NCBI GenBank assembly: GCA_050303615.1
Contig: JBNLCC010000041.1
Location: 1-48,831 of the forward strand
Source: CAZDXJ01 sp050303615
GTDB lineage: Bacteria > Pseudomonadota > Gammaproteobacteria > Methylococcales > Methylomonadaceae
Length of the DNA: 48,831 nucleotides
Direction: 5' to 3'
Shown here in pieces: positions 40,202 through 48,633 of this stretch. A program made the position numbers and the translations under genes. Within the stretch, counting starts at the first letter, position 1. Every line of letters starts with the position of its first letter. The notes below the pieces were generated by a model. That model did not search any database. It was given only the letters and a program-made list of their open reading frames with translations, and had not been told where the DNA came from.

Positions 40202-41911
40202 TTATGCCTCGGACTCTGTTTCGGCCTCCATGCCCCTGAATACCGAGCAGCGTTTGAACACGTCCAGTGTCGGCTGCACTTGTTTTTGGGCGCAAAACTT
40301 GGCGGCGAGTTTGGTCAAACCCTTGATGTCCCGACCGGTTGCATTCGGGAAAATATCTGTCAGTTCTGCGATTAAACCGGCGTCGACGGCCAGATCGAAT
40401 TGTTCGGTCATTACCTGCCAAATTTTTAACCTGTCCTCGCGTTGCGGCGGATGATAACGGATCAAGGCGATACAGCGGGAAATGATCGCTTCGTCTATAT
40501 CATCGATACGGTTGGTGGTTAAAAACAATAACCCGTTAAAATATTCCAGCACCCGTAAGAACACCCCGACCACGGCATTCGAAGACAGACTGTCGCTGCG
40601 ACGGCGGATGTAAACATCGGCTTCATCAATCAGCATCACCGCACCCCAGCGTTGGGCCCTGATCAATGTTTCCTTAAGTTCCTGCTCCATTTCCGCCACA
40701 TTTAACCCCAGCTGACCGGAATGCACCCGATAAAGCGGTCGCCTGATAATTTCCGCATACACCTCGGCGGTCAGGGTTTTACCGACGCCGGCAGGCCCGG
40801 CGCATAATACCGTGGTGCCGCCGGATTTACCTTCCACAATGTCGTCCATCAACACATCCATTTCAGCGGTCAGGATGTCGATCAAGTCGGTTTGTTCGGG
40901 CGGCAGAATTAACTTTTGCTTTAATTCCGGTTGATATTGATAAGGCTGAATATTGTCCACATACACCCAAACATGATGATGCAGTTCCAGATGAAACATC
41001 AGCAGATAACCGTGCACCGGCAGTGAGGTAAACAGGCCTTTGGGAATCGCCGCTTTGGAGGCCTCTACCTGTTTTTCCATTTCACTGTCATAACGCATAC
41101 TGTTACCCGCCCTGCGCAGAAAACCGGCCAGGATATCGCCCGAGGTATCCAGGCTCAAGGCGCGATTGCTCAGGATATTTTCGTCATTGACCAGACGCGT
41201 GCTGCCGCCGCCAGAGGACAAGACGACAATATTCTTGCGTGTCCAGTCGTTGCTGCGATGGTTGGCAGTCGGGTCTTCGGCATAAATCCCGGTACCTTTG
41301 CCCGAGAATTGTTCGCCGTAACGCGCACGCCAGTCGAAATATCGCTCGGAGATTTCGTCATAGGCGGCGATCAGTTCCGGTGTTTCTTTCAGGAATCCCT
41401 TCATGACAAAAATCTCGCTAATCGATTGCTGGTTGAGATCCTTACTGCGGATGATCAGGTTTTCTATGACGATTTTGCCGCGCGAATTGGCTTTCAATTC
41501 GATCAGTATCCGGCCGGCTTCCTCTTCTCCGGGCGGCGTATAATCCAGCCGGGTGATCAGATAGGCCACGGTTCTTCCTGAGGTGTTGACACGAAATAAC
41601 CAGCCGCGTATGGCATCGTCGATCAAATACCGTGCAATCGCAGGCACCAGCATTTCCAGATCGTCAGCCGAATACTTTTCCACCTCATCGTTCATCGCTT
41701 TTTGCAGTGTGGCGATCATCGCAGCCCGGCTGTGCATCTTCGGCCCTGCCTGCTGATAGAGATTTCGTAAATAGCTGAGTTCGGTATCGGATAGATGATT
41801 GACCGGCACTTCCGCCTTATTACCAAAGCGCAGTTGATCCTTAAGTTGCGTCAAGCCGGGAAATTCGGCCAACAGTGCATCAACAAAGGTTCTTTCAATC
41901 TGGAGTTTCAT
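40202..41911 (-). CDS. AAA+ ATPase of unknown function
   Basis: A 569-residue protein. The C-terminal AAA+ domain (about residues 345-560) has Walker A CAGPAGVGKTLTAE, Walker B VMLIDEADVY, sensor-like LLFLTTNRIDDID and an arginine-finger-like ISRCIALIRY. The N-terminal 300 residues are a substrate or adaptor region with no known motif. I start at the ATG at 41911 (MKLQIERTFVDALL), preceded by AGAGGCATC; the frame upstream to 42076 runs into selO and is not expected to be translated. It is soluble with no transmembrane helix, unlike FtsH. Confidence 0.75.
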   Translation of the reverse strand: MKLQIERTFVDALLAEFPGLTQLKDQLRFGNKAEVPVNHLSDTELSYLRNLYQQAGPKMHSRAAMIATLQKAMNDEVEKYSADDLEMLVPAIARYLIDDAIRGWLFRVNTSGRTVAYLITRLDYTPPGEEEAGRILIELKANSRGKIVIENLIIRSKDLNQQSISEIFVMKGFLKETPELIAAYDEISERYFDWRARYGEQFSGKGTGIYAEDPTANHRSNDWTRKNIVVLSSGGGSTRLVNDENILSNRALSLDTSGDILAGFLRRAGNSMRYDSEMEKQVEASKAAIPKGLFTSLPVHGYLLMFHLELHHHVWVYVDNIQPYQYQPELKQKLILPPEQTDLIDILTAEMDVLMDDIVEGKSGGTTVLCAGPAGVGKTLTAEVYAEIIRRPLYRVHSGQLGLNVAEMEQELKETLIRAQRWGAVMLIDEADVYIRRRSDSLSSNAVVGVFLRVLEYFNGLLFLTTNRIDDIDEAIISRCIALIRYHPPQREDRLKIWQVMTEQFDLAVDAGLIAELTDIFPNATGRDIKGLTKLAAKFCAQKQVQPTLDVFKRCSVFRGMEAETESEA

Positions 41912-41990
41912 GGGAGATGCCTCTTTTAAAATAGCTGTAAATATGTATAACCTGGGATTCGGCTGCCTGAGATAAGAAACCCGATCTTGC

Positions 41991-43454
41991 TCATCCAGAG
42001 TAGGCTTTCTGCATGACGGGTTCGGGTTCTTCAAATTGAGGCCGGCTATAACGTTCCATGCCCGCTTGCTGTTCATAAGGGTTTTGCAACAATGTCATCT
42101 GCCTGCCCAGTTCCGTAAAATCATCTTGTTCAGCGCATTGAATCGCTTTATCCAGCCAATACCGGCGGAGAATATAACAGGGGTTAACCCTGTTCATCGT
42201 TTCCCTGCGCACGTTTGCTTGCGTCGTTTCCAAACTTAAACGATCCAGATAATCGTCAAGCCAGCTTTGTAACAACTCCGGATTTGCGCTGTGTTCGAAA
42301 ATATCCCGGCTTTTGCCCCCCGGTTCGAATAATGAAAGACGACGAAAAAAAACGGCATAGTCCAGGCCGGTACGCGTCAACACCGACAACAGGCTGTTGA
42401 TTAAATCGATATCGCCGGCATGTTCCAAGTGCAGACCAAGTTTCGAACGCATATTTTGCAGATAATACTGCTGGTAGCTCTGCCTATATAAGCGCAGCAA
42501 GCCGGCGGGTATTGCCGATGTCGGCAGCAGAGAACTCAATGCCTGGGCCAGAGCCAGGCAATTCCAGCGCCCGATATCCGGTTGCTGATCGAACTGATAT
42601 CGGCCCTGATCGTCGGAGGGGTTAGGTGAAAAGCCCGGATGATAGGCTTCCATAAAACCGCAGGAACTTAAATCCAGCGTTTCACCACTGACCGCCATAT
42701 TATCGGTATTCATCACACCGTGGGTAAAACCGGCACTTTGCCAGTCGGCAATCAACCGGGCAGTTCTTTTGATGACCGTTTCCAGAAACAGCATTGGCCG
42801 TTGTTCTATCGATTGATTGAGCAGTTCCGGGAAATGCTGTTCGATAACAAATGCAAACAGCGTTTTTACGCCATCAAGATCATCACCGTGATGGAAGTAT
42901 TCAAAATGACCGAAGCGAATATGCGATCGCGCCATTCTAACCAGAATAGCCCCTGTGTCTTCACTCTCCTGGCCAATTGCACTATTGCTGCCCAGTAAAC
43001 AAAGTGCCTGGGTACTGGCAATACCCAATGCGGTTAAGGCTTCCCCGATCAGGTATTCCTGAATTGCCGAGCTGAGTGCATAACGGCCATCCAGGCTACG
43101 CGAAAAAGGCGTTAAGCCTGCACCTTTAAGCTGTATTTCGTATTTCGCGCCGCCTGCACCTTGAGTCTCACCCAATAGAATGGCACGACCGTCACCCAGT
43201 TTGGAGGTAAAGATACCGAACTGGTGTCCGGCATAAACCGTGGCAATAGGTTCTATACCCGGCAACACTTCATCACCGTTAAAATACCGCAGAGCTGCTT
43301 TATTATTTAACTGTTCGGCGGTCAAGCCCAATAAATTAGCCGCCTTTTCATTACAATGTACAAAGTAGGGCTGAACCAACGGTGTCGGCTTAACCCGTTG
43401 ATAAAATGATTCCGGCTGCCGCAGCCAGTGATTAGTCCAGGTTAGTGTGTTCAT
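41991..43454 (-). CDS. selO: SelO/YdiU-family protein AMPylase (pseudokinase fold)
   Basis: A 487-residue SelO-family protein. Members transfer AMP from ATP to protein Ser/Thr/Tyr and act in redox stress. Visible motifs are LGDGRAILLGE, KYEIQLKGAGLTPFSRSLDGR (split over the conserved ATP-site Lys) and HGVMNTDNMAVSG with the metal-binding Asn/Asp. The DFG-like segment reads DLSSCGFMEAY instead of the commoner DYGPC.FMD. No selenocysteine is encoded. It overlaps the Fe-S gene upstream by 4 bp, so the pair is co-translated. Confidence 0.9.
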   Translation of the reverse strand: MNTLTWTNHWLRQPESFYQRVKPTPLVQPYFVHCNEKAANLLGLTAEQLNNKAALRYFNGDEVLPGIEPIATVYAGHQFGIFTSKLGDGRAILLGETQGAGGAKYEIQLKGAGLTPFSRSLDGRYALSSAIQEYLIGEALTALGIASTQALCLLGSNSAIGQESEDTGAILVRMARSHIRFGHFEYFHHGDDLDGVKTLFAFVIEQHFPELLNQSIEQRPMLFLETVIKRTARLIADWQSAGFTHGVMNTDNMAVSGETLDLSSCGFMEAYHPGFSPNPSDDQGRYQFDQQPDIGRWNCLALAQALSSLLPTSAIPAGLLRLYRQSYQQYYLQNMRSKLGLHLEHAGDIDLINSLLSVLTRTGLDYAVFFRRLSLFEPGGKSRDIFEHSANPELLQSWLDDYLDRLSLETTQANVRRETMNRVNPCYILRRYWLDKAIQCAEQDDFTELGRQMTLLQNPYEQQAGMERYSRPQFEEPEPVMQKAYSG

Positions 43455-44803
43455 TGCGGGCTGCTCGGGTCAAGAGCGGCATATAATACTTCGGCAATAT
43501 GCATCGGTTTTGCATACCCGCCATTCACGATTTGTTGCTGACAGGAAAAACCGTTGGCCACCACTGCCGCCTCTGGTTCTGCCTGTAAGGCAGGATAAAG
43601 TCCCTGCTGCGCCATTTTGCGCGAGTATGCGACATGTTCGGATTCCAGGCCGAATTGCCCGGCCATACCGCAACAGCTGGATTCAATCAATGAACTGTTC
43701 AATTCAGGGATCAATCTTAGCACTTTGCGCAAGGCCTTGGTTGCCCCAACTGCTTTCTGATGGCAATGCCCATGCACCAACATTTTTTGATTGCCAAGTG
43801 CATTGAATTTTAAACGCCAGCGTTTGGCGGTGAGTTCTTTGGCAATAAACTCCTCAAACAGCAAAGTCTTAGCCGCCAGTTGCCTGGCCTGATCGCCTAA
43901 ACCTAATGTTAAATATTCATCCCGTAAACTGAGAATACAAGACGGCTCCAGGCCTATAATCATTCGACCGGCTTCAAGGTGCGGAGTCAAGGCCTGTAAC
44001 AGGCGACGCGCTTCCTGACGGGCCTGTTCTATCATGCCGTTGGCGAAATAGGTGCGTCCACAACACAGGGCACGTTTCGAGCCTTGATCCTGTTCCAGCA
44101 GATGTACCCGATAACCCGCCGCCGTGAGTACCGATACAGCCGCCTCGGCAGCCGCAGGATTAAAATGGCGATTAAAGGTATCGACAAACAAGACAACGTC
44201 CTGTATTGCTTCATCGTTAAAATCGGACCGTATCGATGCTGCGTTAAACGGCTGAGCGGCCGGTTCCGGCAGGCTAACATCGGCGCAAATTCCTAACAAC
44301 CGATCGCCCAGCCTGGCCAGAGCCGACGATTGATTACGCCATTTAATCAATCGTCCCAGTACCGGGCGCCCGGCCAGCAGTTTCGGCAATGAGGCAAACA
44401 GACGGTTGCGCAACGGAATGCCGGTCTTACTGAATCGCTGGGCCAGAAATTCGGCTTTGATCAGCGCCATATCCACTTCGTTCTCGCATTCGCGTTTACA
44501 ACCCTTGCAGCTGACACACAAGTCCATTGCTTCAGCCAATGCCGGATGATCAAACGGGGTTGGACCAAGCTCGCCGTTCAGCGCCGCTTTCAGCATTTTG
44601 ACACGACCGCCGGTAGACAGCTCGGTGTCATCGCTAAGACGATAACTGGGGCACATAACGCCCCGCCCCTTTTGTTCACAGGCCCGACTACCAATGCAAA
44701 CCGCAACCGCCTTGGCGTAATCGCCGCCGGTTTTGGGAATATCGGCATAAGCATCGCCCATACCGGCGTCTTTGTAGGACGACCAATCAAGAAAAAGTTT
44801 CAT
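43451..44803 (-). CDS. GlpC/D-lactate-dehydrogenase-type Fe-S oxidoreductase subunit
   Basis: A 450-residue protein with two ferredoxin-type motifs (CIGSRACEQKGRGVMCP and CVSCKGCKRECENEVDM) and two CCG-type domains (ALCCGRTYF and SCCGMAGQFG with HGHCHQKA). This matches the Fe-S half of large FAD/Fe-S dehydrogenases such as the D-2-hydroxyacid type, but no FAD domain gene is adjacent. It may be a split subunit whose flavoprotein lies elsewhere. It is coupled to selO by a 4-bp overlap. Confidence 0.8.
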   Translation of the reverse strand: MKLFLDWSSYKDAGMGDAYADIPKTGGDYAKAVAVCIGSRACEQKGRGVMCPSYRLSDDTELSTGGRVKMLKAALNGELGPTPFDHPALAEAMDLCVSCKGCKRECENEVDMALIKAEFLAQRFSKTGIPLRNRLFASLPKLLAGRPVLGRLIKWRNQSSALARLGDRLLGICADVSLPEPAAQPFNAASIRSDFNDEAIQDVVLFVDTFNRHFNPAAAEAAVSVLTAAGYRVHLLEQDQGSKRALCCGRTYFANGMIEQARQEARRLLQALTPHLEAGRMIIGLEPSCILSLRDEYLTLGLGDQARQLAAKTLLFEEFIAKELTAKRWRLKFNALGNQKMLVHGHCHQKAVGATKALRKVLRLIPELNSSLIESSCCGMAGQFGLESEHVAYSRKMAQQGLYPALQAEPEAAVVANGFSCQQQIVNGGYAKPMHIAEVLYAALDPSSPQ

Positions 44804-45058
44804 ATTGCCTCTGAAGTTGTTAATAACAGAGCAATTGCAAAATGGATGCCAGTGCTTATCTTATTGTAAACGCATGTTTTATAAGGTTTATGTAAATACC
44901 TTCAATGTAGCAAAGCTGACAAGCTGAATAACTTTCGAAACAAAAAGCGCGATCGAGCATGTCGCTAAAAGGGGGACGGATACAATGGATTAAGGCGATG
45001 TTTGATTTGTTTTCGAGCGCTCAATCACCCGCATTGCCGGAACACGGTTTTAATTAGA

Positions 45059-45526
45059 TTAAAGCGACAGACCCAGTCGTTTTCTGAAAGCAATCAAGCC
45101 GGTTTGTAACCAGCCTGATTTTTGGTAGAAATCCAGCGCCGGTTGATTGCTTTGATCGGCAAGCAATTGCAGGCGCAGCAGCCCGTTGTTTTGAGCCCAA
45201 GCCTCAATGGCTGCAATCAATTTTTGTCCTATTCCCTGCCCCCGGTAGGCTTTATTGACGATCAAGTCCTCTAACAGCCCGACATACCCGCCCTCTGCAG
45301 TGGACACCAGTGTCTGCAGCGTACACATGCCGACCACCTGGGTCTGCAGTTGAGCAACCAGGACACAGCGCTGACGGGGATTAGCCAACATCAGTTCCAG
45401 GCCTTTTCGTTGTTTTGCTTCGTCGACGTTAAAATCATTTTCGATGACGAACAGATCTTTCAACAAAGCCACCAGGGCTTCAATATCTTCGACTTGCGCC
45501 GGTCTGATGGTAACGATGTCGGTCAT
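45059..45526 (-). CDS. GNAT-family N-acetyltransferase
   Basis: A 155-residue acetyltransferase. VGLLEDLIVNKAYRGQGIGQKLI carries the acetyl-CoA pyrophosphate loop (R-G-Q-G-I-G), and LLADQSNQPALDFYQKSGW is the typical last motif. The substrate cannot be told. It lies 79 bp downstream of clpP on the same strand and might be the end of that operon. The 255-bp space on its other side (44804-45058) shows no feature. Confidence 0.85.
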   Translation of the reverse strand: MTDIVTIRPAQVEDIEALVALLKDLFVIENDFNVDEAKQRKGLELMLANPRQRCVLVAQLQTQVVGMCTLQTLVSTAEGGYVGLLEDLIVNKAYRGQGIGQKLIAAIEAWAQNNGLLRLQLLADQSNQPALDFYQKSGWLQTGLIAFRKRLGLSL

Positions 45527-45605
45527 TATCTGAAAACGAGGGCTTTAGCCCGGATATTTGATAAGGTGGCCGGTGATTAAATTCCTTTTAAATCTCTACG
45601 ACCGG

Positions 45606-46253
45606 CTAATTTGTTTCTGACTCTTCGGGTTCAATACGACTGCTTAACACTTTGTCGATCAAACCATATTCGACCGCGTCATATGAACTTAAGAAATTAT
45701 CTCTATCCGTATCCTGCTGGACCTTTTCCAGCGGCTGGCCGGTATGCCGGGCAAGCACCTTGTTCAGTTTTTCACGAATACCCAGGATTTCCTGGGCATG
45801 AATGGCAATATCGGAGGCCTGGCCCTGAAAACCGCCTAAAGGCTGATGTATCATCACTCTGGAATGCGGCAGGCTGTAACGTTTCCCCTTGGCTCCACCG
45901 GTCAATAGCAATGCCCCCATACTGGCAGCCTGACCGACACACAGGGTACTGACCTCGGGCTTGATAAACTGCATGGTATCATAAATTGCCATACCGGCCG
46001 TTACCGAACCGCCGGGTGAATTGATATAGAGATGGATATCTTTCTCAGGATTTTCCGATTCCAAAAACAGTAACTGGGCGACCACCAGATTGGCCATATG
46101 GTCCTGGACCTGTCCGACCAGAAAAATGACCCGTTCTTTAAGCAGGCGCGAGTAGATATCAAACGAACGCTCACCCCGCGCCGTTTGTTCGATGACCATA
46201 GGAACAAGCCCGGTAGCCGTGGGCTCTATAATATTATGTTGTAAATCCGGCAT
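45606..46253 (-). CDS. clpP: ClpP protease subunit, nif-linked copy
   Basis: A 215-residue serine protease with the full triad at the same numbers as the Escherichia coli precursor: Ser111 (GQAASMGALLL), His136 (SRVMIHQP) and Asp185 (DTDRDNFLSS). It is not next to clpX or lon as usual but 23 bp after nafY, in an operon behind a sigma-54 match. With the ClpX encoded in the nifU operon it could form a nitrogen-fixation-dedicated ClpXP. That this is a second clpP in the genome is likely but cannot be seen here. Confidence 0.93.
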   Translation of the reverse strand: MPDLQHNIIEPTATGLVPMVIEQTARGERSFDIYSRLLKERVIFLVGQVQDHMANLVVAQLLFLESENPEKDIHLYINSPGGSVTAGMAIYDTMQFIKPEVSTLCVGQAASMGALLLTGGAKGKRYSLPHSRVMIHQPLGGFQGQASDIAIHAQEILGIREKLNKVLARHTGQPLEKVQQDTDRDNFLSSYDAVEYGLIDKVLSSRIEPEESETN

Positions 46254-46276
46254 GCTAAACCTCTCCTTATTCGCCG

Positions 46277-46987
46277 TTAGGCTTCTTCATAATTGAAACG
46301 CTTGCGTTGTTCAGCAGAAACACCCAGTATTTTGGCAAACCACGGTGGAGGGGCATCGAAAACCACCTGAAATTCCCTTAATTGATCAACCGCGTCAATG
46401 ACATCCGGAATCTTGATCGGATAAATATCCGCCCTGACTATCTTTGCAGCGGCCGGCCCACCGACGGACTGTACAAAGACCACATGACAATCCTTAATCA
46501 AATTCACTCTGAATAAATTACGATCATCCGAATCATCGGCATCAATCGTAGATCGTATATCAATCAGGCGCATATCATTTCTGGATAATTGATAAACCAG
46601 GTAACGCAGACAGGAACCGAAATGGCCGTTTAATGCCGAACCGCTGTTGGATGCAATGGCGACCCTGATCGAGTCCGGCATATCCCCATCTTTATAAACC
46701 TCTATTTCCGGGATATTTTCATCTTCCGCTTCCTCACCCCACAAATAGCGCACTGCCAGCTTGATATTTTCCAGGCCGATACCTATATCTTCACCGTCTT
46801 CTTCGCCGTCATGACTGCCGATTCCGGTTTTCAAATTGGTCACGGTAATCGCTTTTAATTTTTCATCATCCAGTGGCGAACCGACACGCTCGTGTAGTAA
46901 TTCAACCAGTTCGCTGACACTGACGCCTGGTAAAATGCGTGAAGCCAATGCGATGCGTAAAGCAAGGTCACGATCTAACTGTTCCAT
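46277..46987 (-). CDS. nafY: NafY, nitrogenase apo-protein/FeMo-co binding protein
   Basis: A 236-residue two-domain protein. The N-terminal SAM-like helical domain (1-95, RDLALRIALASRILPGVSV) contacts apo-MoFe protein. The C-terminal NifX-type domain (about 105-225) has LNGHFGSCLRYLVYQ, where His122 corresponds to the cofactor-ligating His of Azotobacter NafY. NafY holds apo-NifDK open and delivers FeMo-co. In Azotobacter nafY sits beside rnf1; here it has moved to a separate operon. Confidence 0.92.
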   Translation of the reverse strand: MEQLDRDLALRIALASRILPGVSVSELVELLHERVGSPLDDEKLKAITVTNLKTGIGSHDGEEDGEDIGIGLENIKLAVRYLWGEEAEDENIPEIEVYKDGDMPDSIRVAIASNSGSALNGHFGSCLRYLVYQLSRNDMRLIDIRSTIDADDSDDRNLFRVNLIKDCHVVFVQSVGGPAAAKIVRADIYPIKIPDVIDAVDQLREFQVVFDAPPPWFAKILGVSAEQRKRFNYEEA

Positions 46988-47097
46988 AATATCAACCTGT
47001 TTATTAAGGAGTTAAAAAATAAGAAACGGATAAAATATGTTCCTCAGGCTGCAAGGCACCCTGCGGCGGAAATTTTTAACTTCACCCGTCGGTATAT

Positions 47098-47412
47098 TTA
47101 CCCTGCCGCACTTTGCTTTTCTTTCCATTCGGCAAAGCCGCCCTGCAAACTGAATACATGTTTGAACCCGAAGTCCGCGAACATTTCTGCCAAATGTTCG
47201 CTGGCATGACCGTAATAGCAATAAATAAGCAAACGCTTATTTTTATCGCCTTTTGTTATCAAGGACTCCTTCAGCCCTTCATGAACATGCAGCGCATTTT
47301 CAATATGCCCTGCACGATAATCTTTCAGATCTCGACAATCGAGTAACATCACCTCATTTTCCTGCAACAGAGACTGCATTTCCGGAATCGTAATGGTCTG
47401 AAATTTTTTCAT
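47098..47412 (-). CDS. Single-domain rhodanese (GlpE-like sulfurtransferase)
   Basis: A 104-residue rhodanese. VMLLDCRDLKDYRAGHIENA is the N-terminal CH2 motif region, split around DCR; LIYCYYGHASEHLAEMF holds the active-site Cys in the loop CYYGHAS, and FSLQGGFAEWK is the usual end. It may move sulfane sulfur for cluster building. It follows the 191-residue gene by 2 bp. The 110 bp before nafY include a small hairpin (GCAGGGTGCCTTGC on the minus strand). Confidence 0.88.
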   Translation of the reverse strand: MKKFQTITIPEMQSLLQENEVMLLDCRDLKDYRAGHIENALHVHEGLKESLITKGDKNKRLLIYCYYGHASEHLAEMFADFGFKHVFSLQGGFAEWKEKQSAAG

Positions 47413-47414
47413 GT

Positions 47415-47990
47415 CTAGACCGGCCCCACCGCCAAATCTTTTTTCACTTCAATGGTTTTCTGCAAAGCCTCGGCTAAACTGATTGCTTCGGTTTTCGTGT
47501 CAAAGCTTTTGGCCTGATCAAAAACCGTAATGACCTTGTCTTCAGCCGACTGTCCTTTTAAATCACTTTTTTCAATATAAAGTGTATCCAGCAGTTCATT
47601 CCAGATCATGCCCTCCTGATAAGGCAACAGCTGAAATGTCATGCCTTCATATTCGACTTTAAGCTTTTCACCTATGTTTTCCACATAAAAAAGAAACACG
47701 CTGTCAGGGCTTATATCCGTCTTGAATTTTTCAACAAATAATGACAGCGTGCTCAGTTTTTCAAGCAAGCCGCTGATAAATATCAGTTTGTCGCTATCGG
47801 CCAGAATAGCTGACTGATGGATCAAAAATTCAGGCGGTTTGCGGTCCTTTTCCTTACTCGAGCCTTCCCTTAATTCCCCTTCCTGTAAAATCAAATCACC
47901 GCGAAAAGCGAACTTTCCGGTTTCAGAAGTTGCACCTAATACCGAGGTGACCGATAACAAGCCTTTACTGTTATAACTTTCAAGCAACAT
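47415..47990 (-). CDS. Conserved-looking protein of unknown function in the nafY operon
   Basis: A 191-residue soluble protein I do not recognise. LLSVTSVLGATSETGKFAFRGDLILQEG suggests a beta-rich start (shown here in part), followed by alternating strands (DSVFLFYVENIG, LKVEYEGMTFQLLPYQEG) and a helical end rich in Lys/Glu. It lies between the 138-residue gene and the rhodanese with spacings of 22 and 2 bp. Association with nafY and the sigma-54 promoter suggests a nitrogen-fixation role. Confidence 0.7.
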   Translation of the reverse strand: MLLESYNSKGLLSVTSVLGATSETGKFAFRGDLILQEGELREGSSKEKDRKPPEFLIHQSAILADSDKLIFISGLLEKLSTLSLFVEKFKTDISPDSVFLFYVENIGEKLKVEYEGMTFQLLPYQEGMIWNELLDTLYIEKSDLKGQSAEDKVITVFDQAKSFDTKTEAISLAEALQKTIEVKKDLAVGPV

Positions 47991-48012
47991 TTAAATCTCC
48001 TGATATTGCGTA

Positions 48013-48429
48013 TTAATGTAGATAAGCGCCATTTTCTGCAGCCAGTGTTTCTATCAAATACTGGTATTCATCACGACGAAATTCAATTTTCTGAGTATCA
48101 AAAAAATCATATGCACCATCCACTGCATCCTGCATTGCCGCAACAATATAGTTTTTGGCATGGGCGGATTGAATCATTTTGGCTGGCACCGAAGATTCGA
48201 TTTTCAAGGTGTTGGTGGCGGCATCAAATGAGCGAAAATACATCCCTTCAAATTCCGGCATTTCATCCTTGCCCGGCATCAAAAAGCATATATCCAGATT
48301 AGGTTTGCTCAGCTGCAGCGGATGCTGTCTGAACTGTGCCAGATCAATTGCCACTGTTGTCAAAGCCTTACAAAAAATACTTTCATCCAGCTTCCGGTCA
48401 GGTAAAAAACCACCTATAAATAAAGCCAT
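48013..48429 (-). CDS. First gene of the nafY operon, unknown function
   Basis: A 138-residue soluble protein (MALFIGGFLPDRKLDESIFC...) with no motif I can name. The middle (LDICFLMPGKDEMPEFEGMYF) is strand-rich and the end (AMQDAVDGAYDFFDTQKIEF) helical. It begins 34 bp downstream of a sigma-54 match and has AAAGGTG ahead of the ATG, making it the leader gene of a five-gene nif-type operon. Confidence 0.7.
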   Translation of the reverse strand: MALFIGGFLPDRKLDESIFCKALTTVAIDLAQFRQHPLQLSKPNLDICFLMPGKDEMPEFEGMYFRSFDAATNTLKIESSVPAKMIQSAHAKNYIVAAMQDAVDGAYDFFDTQKIEFRRDEYQYLIETLAAENGAYLH

Positions 48430-48463
48430 AAATCACCTTTCTCTTAATCACATAATTACTGCT

Positions 48464-48479
48464 AGCAAAACGCTTGCCA
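48464..48479 (-). promoter_or_regulatory. Sigma-54 promoter match for the nafY/clpP operon
   Basis: On the minus strand TGGCAAGCGTTTTGCT matches TGGCAC-N5-TTGCW with one change in the -24 element and a perfect -12. Confidence 0.78.
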
Positions 48480-48617
48480 TAAAATAAACACAACAGGAAA
48501 AAACGAAAAAAACTTTAATTAATATTAATAATCAAATGGTTATGGCAACAAACCTGATTGTACCCAACGGGCCGAAACAACTTTTCTTATGACAATCCAG
48601 CCGATATTCGGAAGATT

Positions 48618-48633
48618 TGTAGCAAAGGCAACA
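48618..48633. promoter_or_regulatory. NifA upstream activator site (TGT-N10-ACA) for the nafY/clpP operon
   Basis: TGTAGCAAAGGCAACA fits TGT-N10-ACA, 139 bp upstream of the sigma-54 match. Its left half (TGTAGCAAA) is identical to the site ahead of iscA. Confidence 0.65.

Noticed and set aside
41912..42076. 55-residue N-terminal extension of the AAA ATPase
   Set aside because: It overlaps the selO end, has no family-like sequence, and the ATG at 41911 has a ribosome site.
44843..44896. 17-codon plus-strand frame between the Fe-S gene and the GNAT gene
   Set aside because: No ribosome site, no operon context and no recognisable feature.
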